Source of the DNA: Dehalococcoidia bacterium UBA2777 | GTDB lineage: Bacteria > Chloroflexota > Dehalococcoidia > UBA2247 > UBA2777 | Reading direction: 5' to 3' | NCBI GenBank assembly: GCA_002352365.1 | Contig: DEIJ01000049.1 | Location: 19,229 to 35,195, forward strand | DNA length: 15,967 bases | In this document: piece after piece, positions 1 to 6,012 of the stretch | Numbering within the stretch: position 1 is the first letter of the stretch | Layout of the letters: every line of letters begins with the position of its first letter | Position numbers and translations under genes: made by a program | Notes under the pieces: generated by a model | Seen by the model: only the letters and a program-made list of their open reading frames with translations | Told to the model about the DNA's origin: nothing | Database searches by the model: none

Positions 1-312
1 CAGGGTCGCAATGACACATGGGGAATCTATTTTCGGAGTAAATAGATGGAAAAGTGTGAGCAGGCAATGCGACTTGCCAGTGCCGTAGCCGCCGGCAAAG
101 ATGAAGGTGCCTTGAACCCGTTTGCCACTCAACCTTTCATCTACGGCTTTTAATGCCTGTGAAAGAGGATGTGAAGGATAAGTGATAGAAAGGATGCGTT
201 CAGCCCAAGCTTCCGGTTTGGCCGGGTTGGTTATGTTATAGAGCCTTACAATTCCAAATATATCACCTTTGCGGGCCTCTTCGGTCAGCAAAGCAATATC
301 ACTGATTGGCAT
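1..312 (-). CDS. P-loop (AAA+-like) ATPase, N-terminal part, cut by window edge
   Basis: The frame from ATG at 312 stays open for 104 codons to base 1, so the gene continues beyond the window. Residues 74-81 read GGYGTGKS, a clear Walker A motif, inside IFAGGYGTGKSHCLLTLFHL (71-90). The layout of about 70 residues, then Walker A, then a helix ending in LFHLF resembles the N-termini of very large ATPases found in defence islands (DUF499/COG1483 type, or BREX BrxC/PglY-like). That family choice comes from memory of motif style and is not firm; nucleotide binding is. An in-frame stop lies at about 385-387 on this strand. The ATG is preceded by GGGGAGG about 10 nt upstream, which supports it as the start. 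No Walker B is visible because the gene is truncated. It is separated by about 400 bp of non-coding or decayed DNA from the tetrapyrrole operon and is probably an independent unit. Confidence 0.75.
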   Translation of the reverse strand, partial: MPISDIALLTEEARKGDIFGIVRLYNITNPAKPEAWAERILSITYPSHPLSQALKAVDERLSGKRVQGTFIFAGGYGTGKSHCLLTLFHLFTPKIDSPCVIATL

Positions 313-338
313 GATGACCTGCCCTCCCCAGTTCTTCG

Positions 339-372
339 GCCAAGCCAGACTCGAATGAGGCTTGGCACCAAG
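339..372 (-). promoter_or_regulatory. Leader inverted repeats upstream of the P-loop ATPase
   Basis: Arms GCCAAGCC (339-346) and GGCTTGGC (359-366) form a perfect 8-bp stem with a 12-nt loop. The CTTGG at 361-365 could instead pair with CCAAG at 368-372 (CTTGGCACCAAG), so the two hairpins exclude each other. A TATACT -10-like hexamer lies just upstream on the minus strand (complement of 377-382), but no convincing -35 was found. If that hexamer is used, the hairpin would sit near the 5' end of the ATPase leader, before the GGGGAGG ribosome site. It could be an operator or a folded leader, or chance. The remaining bases from 313 to 521 hold no gene that I can support. Confidence 0.3.
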
Positions 373-521
373 TTTGAGTATACTTCATTTTGGAGCTATC
401 GAGAAGACGGCGCACTGTATATGAATCTCCTAGAGGAGGCAGTTCGTCAGAATGTGTCCTTTACCACGAACGTTGAGCCGCCTGGATACCGAATAGGCGA
501 TCACTATCCGTTGATAATTTC

Positions 522-662
522 CTATTTAATGTGTTTCAACCCATCATTGATCTCACCAATATCAAACCTTTCAGGGTTAAACTCTCCCCCGACCCACTCC
601 ATCATTTCTTCGTGTTCTTCGTGGGCCAGATTTCGAATGACTTCAGATTTGTGGGGGCCCCC
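522..662 (-). pseudogene. C-terminal remnant of a plasmid pRiA4b ORF-3-like protein
   Basis: On the minus strand, the frame ending at the TAG at 522-524 reads HEEHEEMMEWVGGEFNPERF (about 623-564) and then a short tail. This strongly resembles the conserved C-terminus of the pRiA4b ORF-3 (IS1096 TnpR-like passenger) family, which typically ends in an HEEMLEWVGGEFDPE-type motif. Family members are much longer. Here only about 40 residues are recognisable, with no start codon or ribosome site. The frame closes at a stop at 720-722 and crosses the GC hairpin at 655-691, where a GGP triplet may be the family's conserved GGP. I read it as a decayed fragment left by loss or rearrangement of a mobile passenger gene. 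Family membership is from recall of the motif; the truncation is seen directly. Confidence 0.55.
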
Positions 663-691
663 GAATCTAAAAATCAGATTTAAGGGGGCCC
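644..691. repeat. Imperfect 17-bp direct repeat with 31-bp period
   Basis: CAGATTTGTGGGGGCCC (644-660) recurs as CAGATTTAAGGGGGCCC (675-691), with 15 of 17 bases identical. Together with the hairpin this makes a small repeat cluster exactly at the border between the remnant gene and the operon end. It may reflect slippage duplication or a mobile-element scar. Confidence 0.6.
655..691. repeat. Strong GC-rich hairpin, possible end-of-operon structure
   Basis: GGGCCCCC (655-662) pairs perfectly with GGGGGCCC (684-691). After a 1-versus-3-nt internal loop, AATCT (664-668) pairs with AGATT (676-680) around a 7-nt loop. It starts 29 nt beyond the stop of the last gene of the minus-strand operon, where a transcription terminator or 3'-protecting stem would sit. 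However, the minus strand beyond the stem (CCACAAATCTGAAG) has no T-run, so it is not a canonical intrinsic terminator. A repetitive extragenic palindrome is the other reading. Confidence 0.6.
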
Positions 692-719
692 AGAGGTCCA
701 AAGACTTTCGGGGATTTGG

Positions 720-1439
720 TTAAGTTAGATAGGTAAATGGCTCTTCCAAGTTCCTTTTAAGTTGGGTGAGAAATTCAATTGGTGTATTTGCCATCATAGC
801 CCGATGATCCCAGGCAAGCGATACGTTCATTATCTTGCGGATCATAATCTGCCCTTCCCTTACTGCTGGCTTTTCTAGTATGGCACCAACCCCAAGGATA
901 CTGGTGGAAAACCAGGCTACTGGTCCAGAACCCTGTTCAATAGGGCCGATGGTGCCTACATTACTTATACAGAAGGAAGGATTTAGCACACTTTCTTGTG
1001 GCCACTCTGCTCTTCTACCTGACTTCATGTCATTTGCCTGGCTCTCCATCTCCTTTGAAATCTCCACTAGTGTCTTCTGATTTGCTTTTTCGATAAAGAA
1101 AAAGCTTATAGTATCTCCTACCTGGACCGGGCCGATCATATCTATCTCCTCAGGATTGGGGCATCTAATTCTATCCATGCTCTCCCAGCTACCACATAGG
1201 ATAGGGAAGTCCACTAACACATTGGCTGCCGCTTTAATAATTAGGGAAGTAACACTAAGGCGAACTTCCCTCTCTTTTTCCAGGGTCTTGCGAAAGGACT
1301 CCGCTTCCGTCATATCTATGGAGATGGTGGTAGTACAGGATATGGGGCCAGGAAGATAAGCCATGGAATTGCGTTTCAGATTCTCATCTAACTGATAGTA
1401 TCTTCTACCCTTTTCATCTTGTTGTACAGCTCGGCGCAT
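720..1439 (-). CDS. Stand-alone 2-oxoacid dehydrogenase E2-type acyltransferase domain with altered active site
   Basis: This 239-residue protein matches only the catalytic (CAT-like) domain of lipoamide acyltransferases. There is no lipoyl domain and no E1/E3-binding domain, and full E2 proteins are usually 400 residues or more. Recognisable blocks are VTSLIIKAAANVLVDFPIL (63-81), SFCISNVGTIG (155-165) and SLAWDHRAMMA (207-217). The family signature is DHRxxDG: here D211, H212 and R213 are kept, but the following D and G are M216 and A217. The catalytic histidine therefore survives while the Asp partner is lost, so normal acyl transfer to CoA is doubtful. A structural role or acyl transfer to another acceptor is possible. 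An AGGAGG ribosome site sits 7 nt before the ATG. It is the last gene of the operon, 119 nt after the TrpD-like gene. No E1, E3 or lipoylation genes are nearby. Confidence 0.8.
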   Translation of the reverse strand: MRRAVQQDEKGRRYYQLDENLKRNSMAYLPGPISCTTTISIDMTEAESFRKTLEKEREVRLSVTSLIIKAAANVLVDFPILCGSWESMDRIRCPNPEEIDMIGPVQVGDTISFFFIEKANQKTLVEISKEMESQANDMKSGRRAEWPQESVLNPSFCISNVGTIGPIEQGSGPVAWFSTSILGVGAILEKPAVREGQIMIRKIMNVSLAWDHRAMMANTPIEFLTQLKRNLEEPFTYLT

Positions 1440-1446
1440 TTCTTGC

Positions 1447-1452
1447 CCTCCT
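1447..1452 (-). promoter_or_regulatory. Consensus ribosome binding site of the E2-like gene
   Basis: AGGAGG on the minus strand (complement of CCTCCT) lies 7 nt before the ATG at 1439. It is among the strongest in the operon, which suggests this gene is translated independently of its upstream neighbour. Confidence 0.75.
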
Positions 1453-1502
1453 TTTTCCTTAACCGATTTCTAGCAGTCGCCCCACTATGTGCAGTGAAAG
1501 GA

Positions 1503-1522
1503 GCCCATCATCCTTCATGGGC
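1503..1522. repeat. Small hairpin between the TrpD-like and E2-like genes
   Basis: GCCCAT (1503-1508) and ATGGGC (1517-1522) form a 6-bp stem with an 8-nt loop inside the 119-bp spacer. No T-run follows it on either strand. It could attenuate or protect the message, or be chance. Confidence 0.3.
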
Positions 1523-1558
1523 GTTAGGAAGCTTGAATTTTGGGCATGTTGAGGGGGG

Positions 1559-2686
1559 TCAGTCGAGTTTTCCTTCTATTGTGTCAACCAAATTCCCTAA
1601 TTTTGCTAACCCTTTGTGTGGTGAGGTATTTTGGCTTACAACCAATTCTCTTAATTGATGAAAGGCTCTCCCTTCGGCAACACTTTGCTTGGCTAGCTCA
1701 ACTCCCACTTTTAAATCGGGCACCTTGCCAGTGATATAAAGTACGGTCGCCGCATTTACGCAGAAGAGGTCCAATAAAGGCCCATCATCTTTACCCTTTA
1801 GGACATTTAATACCGCCAGCGCATTCTCCCTCAAAGTACCTCTGGTTGCAATGTCACTGTATTTGGATAGCTTTACTCCAAAGTCTTCGGGATAAAGAGT
1901 GTAACCCTCGATTCGTTTATTCTTCAACTCTAGAACTTTGGTTGGGCCGCAGGTAGATACTTCATCGATACCCAGGGTCTCGTCATGATCATTGCTCATC
2001 CCGTAAATAGAAATGGCAGACTGCATTCCGATCTCATTAAGAATCTCCACCATTTTCTGACACAATTCAGGAGCAAAGACTCCAATGACGATACTTTTAG
2101 TGGTGGTACATGGCATAGTGATCGGGCCGATAATGTTAAGCACAGTGGTAAATCTCATTACCTTGATAAGTCGGCTCCAGCCCGACTGCAGGAATTTCTC
2201 TCCGGGAAGATACCCTATGCTATTTTTCTCTATGCTTTTTTGGGCCAATTCGAGCGGGACATCCAAGTCCACACCAAATTCCTCTAAAATATCGGAGGCA
2301 CCCGAGACACCGGTAACCAGTCTTGCCCCCTTTTTGGCCATATAGACACCGCAGGCACTGGCGATGAGTGCTGCTGGGGTCGAAACATTAACGGTCTTGA
2401 GAGCGTCCGAACCTGTCCCTACTATATCACAGCTAGGCTGGGATATAGTAGGCGATATTCTCTCCACATCATATTCCATCATAGCATCCCATGCCCCAGC
2501 CATTTCGGTGATAGTCGGCCCTTTTATCAGATGTGAAATTAGGAAAGCACCTTGTTGAAGCTCGGGCTGTTCATTGAGTATAATCTGGCGATAATATCCC
2601 TTGGTTTCACTGCGTGACAAATTCTGTCCCTTCCCCAGGTTAAGGATAACCTTCCCGAAATCTCTCATCTTATCTTCATCAAACAT
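1559..2686 (-). CDS. TrpD-like (anthranilate phosphoribosyltransferase family) protein, probably not a true TrpD
   Basis: The 375-residue protein has the type III phosphoribosyltransferase layout. An N-terminal helical domain is followed by the PRPP loop DIVGTGSDALKTVNVST (87-103), ACGVYMAKKGAR (111-122), LNIIGPITMP (183-192) and the Mg-binding GIDEVS (239-244, with D241 and E242). PRPP and Mg binding therefore look intact. In true TrpD the segment after the glycine loop reads KHGNR, whose His and Asn contact anthranilate; here it is KKGAR. No other tryptophan gene is in the window, so a different acceptor base or phenolic substrate is likely. Alternatives are thymidine-phosphorylase-like or TrpD2-like proteins. 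It is 29 nt downstream of the alcohol dehydrogenase. The ribosome site is weak, and M7 (ATG at 2668) is an alternative start. Confidence 0.8.
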   Translation of the reverse strand: MFDEDKMRDFGKVILNLGKGQNLSRSETKGYYRQIILNEQPELQQGAFLISHLIKGPTITEMAGAWDAMMEYDVERISPTISQPSCDIVGTGSDALKTVNVSTPAALIASACGVYMAKKGARLVTGVSGASDILEEFGVDLDVPLELAQKSIEKNSIGYLPGEKFLQSGWSRLIKVMRFTTVLNIIGPITMPCTTTKSIVIGVFAPELCQKMVEILNEIGMQSAISIYGMSNDHDETLGIDEVSTCGPTKVLELKNKRIEGYTLYPEDFGVKLSKYSDIATRGTLRENALAVLNVLKGKDDGPLLDLFCVNAATVLYITGKVPDLKVGVELAKQSVAEGRAFHQLRELVVSQNTSPHKGLAKLGNLVDTIEGKLD

Positions 2687-2715
2687 GTATATAAACGCTC
2701 TTTTGTTAACCTGAT

Positions 2716-3756
2716 TTAAAACACTGTCACCACAACTTCCATCGCATTATGGCTGTCAATCAATTCGAAACCCTCGATTAGCCTGTCAAGAGAGATGCGA
2801 TGTGTAATCAAATAGCCTACATTTATTCTCTTGGTAGCCAGCATCCTGATTGCCTGGCGATTTTGTTCCGAAGTGCATCCATATGCTCCAAAAATTTGAA
2901 TTTCTTTATAGTGTATTAGATTATGATCGATGGAGATATTTTCATATCCGTGCGGCAGACCAGAGAAGAATACAATTCGCCCGCGTTTCTTGAGCATTTC
3001 GATACCCTGAATGGGAACCTGGGGGGCAGAACAGGCGGGGATAACAACATCAGCACCCAACCCATCTGTCCTCTCCTTTACTGCCTGGGCGGGATCAACC
3101 TCCGTTGAGTTGATAAGGTAATCCACTTCGATGTTTTTAGAAAATGCGATTCTCTGTGGTGCATTCTCGATGAGAATGACCTCTGAGGCTCCAAAAAGAC
3201 GAGATAATTGAACATGCAAATGCCCAATGGGGCCTGCTCCGAAGATTACCACAACATCGCCAAGTTTTATGTGGCAAAGTTCTTGGGCGTTGATACAGCA
3301 GGCAAGGGGTTCGGCAAGGGCCGCTTCTTCGAAAGATAGAGGCTCGGGGATTTCATTAATGCAACCATTTTGGACTCCATTTGCAGGGATGCTCATGTAT
3401 TGGCTAAATCCACCATCACAGTGAAACCCTATTATTGACATGTTGTCGCACATGTTGGAGATGCCTTTTAAGCAGAAGGGGCAACTCCCGCAAGGCAGCC
3501 CTGGCGCTATCTGCACCCGATCCCCTTTTTTGAATTTGGTAACGCCTTTTCCGACCTCAACGATTGTCCCGGCAATTTCGTGACCAAGCACTCGCGGCAG
3601 TCGAAGATCTCTGTGCCCAGAGTGGAACATCTTGGTATCTGTTTTGCAAATAGCACATGCCGCCGATTTTATCAACACCTCTCCAGGCTTACATTGTGGC
3701 ATGTCTACTTCTCTGACCTCCAAGCTTTCTATTTCTGTTAGAACAGCTGTCCTCAT
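2716..3756 (-). CDS. Zinc-dependent alcohol dehydrogenase (MDR, sorbitol/threonine dehydrogenase type)
   Basis: This 346-residue, COG1063-like cytosolic oxidoreductase probably interconverts a secondary alcohol and a ketone with NAD(H). The catalytic zinc ligands are C37 and H59-E60 (GHE), with E149 in AEP. The structural zinc knuckle is C89, C92, C95 and C103. The Rossmann glycine motif is GAGPIG (174-179), and the second strand ends in an acidic residue (VILIEN, E197), which favours NAD over NADP. The start follows AAGGA by 8 nt. Only 3 nt separate it from the hemL stop, so it is almost certainly cotranscribed with the haem genes. It has no known role in tetrapyrrole synthesis. More likely it works with the TrpD-like and E2-like proteins downstream. 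The substrate cannot be told from sequence. Confidence 0.88.
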   Translation of the reverse strand: MRTAVLTEIESLEVREVDMPQCKPGEVLIKSAACAICKTDTKMFHSGHRDLRLPRVLGHEIAGTIVEVGKGVTKFKKGDRVQIAPGLPCGSCPFCLKGISNMCDNMSIIGFHCDGGFSQYMSIPANGVQNGCINEIPEPLSFEEAALAEPLACCINAQELCHIKLGDVVVIFGAGPIGHLHVQLSRLFGASEVILIENAPQRIAFSKNIEVDYLINSTEVDPAQAVKERTDGLGADVVIPACSAPQVPIQGIEMLKKRGRIVFFSGLPHGYENISIDHNLIHYKEIQIFGAYGCTSEQNRQAIRMLATKRINVGYLITHRISLDRLIEGFELIDSHNAMEVVVTVF

Positions 3757-3759
3757 GCT

Positions 3760-5049
3760 TCAAATCCTTGACAAGGCATACCTTGCTGCCTCGATGGTGG
3801 CTTCTATTTCAGCGTCACTGTGAGCTAGAGAAAGAAAAGTGGCTTCAAATTGAGAGGGAGGTAAGTATATGCCTCCCTCGAGCATCTGCCAGAAATAAGC
3901 AGCGTAAAGATTGGTATCAGAGGAACAGGCAGTCTCATAATCCACCACCTGTTGAGAGGTGAAGAAGGTGGTAAACATAGAGCCTAGCCTGTTTATAAAT
4001 ACAGGTATATCTTGTTCCTTAGCTGCTGTGGCGATGCCCTGAGCTAAATGTGCTGCTTTGTTCTCCAGATTACGATACACCGAAGGTGAGCCCAGGAGCT
4101 TGAGGGTCTCGATTCCTGCCCTCATAGTCAGGGGGTTTCCCGAGAGGGTACCTGCCTGATAGACTGGTCCCAGCGGGGCTACCATCTCCATAATCTCCCT
4201 TTTCCCACCATAAGCCCCGACAGGTAATCCTCCACCAATGATCTTCCCTAAGCAACAAAGATCAGGGGTGATGCCGTAAATCGCCTGAGCTCCGCCATAA
4301 CTGAGGCGAAACCCGGTAACAACCTCATCGAAGATAAGCAAGGCACCAAATTCTCGAGTTAATTGATGTAGCCCGTGGAGGAATCCTTCTTTAGGTAGAA
4401 CCACCCCCATGTTGGCACAAACCGGCTCTACGATCACACCAGCGATCTCCTCGGGATAAGTCTCAAAGATTTGCCGCACTGCGGTAAGAGCATTGTATGG
4501 TGCCACCAAAGTATTCTGGGTGTAAGAAGAAGGAATGCCGCTACTATCAGGTATCCCCAAGGTAGCCAGCCCCGAGCCTCCCCGTATCAGAAGCCCGTCG
4601 GCGTGGCCGTGGTAGCATCCGGAGAATTTCACTATCCTGTCCCGATGAGTAAAAGCACGGCACAACCTGATGGCAGACATCACTGCCTCGGTGCCTGAAT
4701 TTACCAGGCGAATCATCTCCATCGCTGGCATGGCCTTGACGATCAGCTTGGCAAGTTCGCTCTCAAGCTCGGTAGGGGCACCAAAGCTAGTACCCTTTTC
4801 CAAGGTATTTTTTAAGCCGGCGACCACTTGAGGGGGGACATGGCCCAAGATCAGTGGCCCCCAGGAAAGGACATAGTCGATAAACTCATTTCCATCTGCG
4901 TCATAGATTCTCGACCCCCGGCCAGCAGAAATGAAAATCGGCTCCCCACCCACTGCCGTAAAAGCTCGCACTGGGCTTGACACCCCGCCGGGCAGATACC
5001 TTTTCGCCTCCTCAAAAAGACCTCTTGAGCGTTTCATTTGGATAGCCAT
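3760..5049 (-). CDS. hemL: Glutamate-1-semialdehyde 2,1-aminomutase
   Basis: A PLP-dependent class III aminotransferase-fold enzyme that converts glutamate-1-semialdehyde to 5-aminolevulinate, the second dedicated step of the C5 pathway. Its 429 residues are the usual length. Visible features are the N-terminal YLPGGVSSPVR (18-28), NSGTEAVMSAIRL (117-129), the cofactor Asp in IFDEVVTGFR (239-248) and the Schiff-base lysine K269 in CCLGKIIGGGLPVGAYGG. ATG at 5049 is preferred because AGAGG lies 7 nt upstream, giving a 16-nt overlap with hemB. An internal ATG at 5037 would give a 4-nt ATGA overlap. HemA, the partner enzyme, is in the same operon, so the whole aminolevulinate branch is encoded here. 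Confidence 0.95.
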   Translation of the reverse strand: MAIQMKRSRGLFEEAKRYLPGGVSSPVRAFTAVGGEPIFISAGRGSRIYDADGNEFIDYVLSWGPLILGHVPPQVVAGLKNTLEKGTSFGAPTELESELAKLIVKAMPAMEMIRLVNSGTEAVMSAIRLCRAFTHRDRIVKFSGCYHGHADGLLIRGGSGLATLGIPDSSGIPSSYTQNTLVAPYNALTAVRQIFETYPEEIAGVIVEPVCANMGVVLPKEGFLHGLHQLTREFGALLIFDEVVTGFRLSYGGAQAIYGITPDLCCLGKIIGGGLPVGAYGGKREIMEMVAPLGPVYQAGTLSGNPLTMRAGIETLKLLGSPSVYRNLENKAAHLAQGIATAAKEQDIPVFINRLGSMFTTFFTSQQVVDYETACSSDTNLYAAYFWQMLEGGIYLPPSQFEATFLSLAHSDAEIEATIEAARYALSRI

Positions 5050-6011
5050 TCGGCTACCTCTTTGGCATGGTAAGTGATTATTATATCCGCTCCGGCTCGC
5101 TTGATAGCGGTGAGAATTTCCAGAGTAACTTCCCGCTCATCGAGCCAACCATTTCGGGCAGCTGCTTTGACCATACTGTACTCGCCACTAACATTGTAGG
5201 CAGCAAGGGGATGATTGAAGGTGGCTCTAACCCTAGAGATGACATCAAGGTATGCCAGGGCCGGTTTTACCATAACAATATCTGCCCCCTCGGCAATATC
5301 TTGCTCCACCTCACGCAGGGCCTCGCGAATATTGGCGGGGTTCATTTGGTAGCCACGGCGATCACCAAGCTGGGGGGAGCAGTTTGCCGCCTCCCTAAAC
5401 GGACCATAAAAAGAAGAGGCATATTTGGCGCTATAAGACATGATGGCCACATTCTGGTATCCGCTATCATCCAGCCTCTCTCGAATGGCTTTCACTCGCC
5501 CATCCATCATATCGGAGGGAGCAACGACATCTGCCCCAGCTTCAGCATGGGAAATAGCTACCTTAGCTAGAATTTCCACAGTCTTATCATTATCTACTTC
5601 CCCATTCAGCACTACCCCGCAATGGCCCGAGGTGGTATATTCGCAAAGGCAGACATCAGTTATTACCACCAGCTCAGGGATAGTGCTTTTAATCCCCCTT
5701 ACTGCTTGTTGAACGATCCCCTGGGGATCAAATGCTGAAGAGCCAATTTCGTCTTTGGTTGGCGGCAGGCCAAAAAGCAAGATAGCGCCAATTCCCAGCT
5801 CGGCTATTTCGCTTACCTCGCCGGATAGCTTATCTACGGAGAAGCGGAAGATTCCCGGCATGGCGTCGATTTCTTGTTTTACCCCCTCACCATAGGTAAC
5901 GAATAAGGGATAGATGATATTCCTTATATCTAGTTTGGTTTCACTGATCATGCGGCGCAAAGCCACGTTTTGGCGCAGGCGGCGCAGCCGTACCTGAGGA
6001 AAACCAGCCAT
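5034..6011 (-). CDS. hemB: Delta-aminolevulinic acid dehydratase (porphobilinogen synthase)
   Basis: The enzyme condenses two aminolevulinate molecules into porphobilinogen. Numbered from ATG at 6011 (325 residues), the Schiff-base lysines are K196 in SYSAKYASSFYGPFREA and K249 in MVKPALAYLD. The cysteines in DVCLCEYTTSGHCG (121, 123, 131) show the zinc-dependent class rather than the Asp-rich Mg class. An upstream TTG at 6026 also opens the frame, but GGGGAG lies inside that extension with 7-nt spacing to the ATG, so ATG at 6011 is the better start. That start lies just inside the preceding gene's stop region: the cobA-hemD TAA is at 6013-6015, leaving a 1-nt gap. Its stop overlaps the start of hemL. 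Confidence 0.95.
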   Translation of the reverse strand: MAGFPQVRLRRLRQNVALRRMISETKLDIRNIIYPLFVTYGEGVKQEIDAMPGIFRFSVDKLSGEVSEIAELGIGAILLFGLPPTKDEIGSSAFDPQGIVQQAVRGIKSTIPELVVITDVCLCEYTTSGHCGVVLNGEVDNDKTVEILAKVAISHAEAGADVVAPSDMMDGRVKAIRERLDDSGYQNVAIMSYSAKYASSFYGPFREAANCSPQLGDRRGYQMNPANIREALREVEQDIAEGADIVMVKPALAYLDVISRVRATFNHPLAAYNVSGEYSMVKAAARNGWLDEREVTLEILTAIKRAGADIIITYHAKEVAEWLSK

Positions 6012-6012
6012 C

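Noticed and set aside
655..691. Canonical rho-independent terminator
   Set aside because: The stem is strong, but neither flank carries a T-run in the right orientation, so it is kept as a hairpin of unknown role.
355..723. Plus-strand open frame of 122 codons
   Set aside because: It runs antisense to the remnant and through the GC hairpin, has a low-complexity Ser-rich stretch and no ribosome site, and resembles no family I recognise.
5067..5570. Plus-strand open frame of 167 codons opposite hemB
   Set aside because: It lies wholly within hemB on the other strand; the codon structure and conserved motifs belong to hemB.
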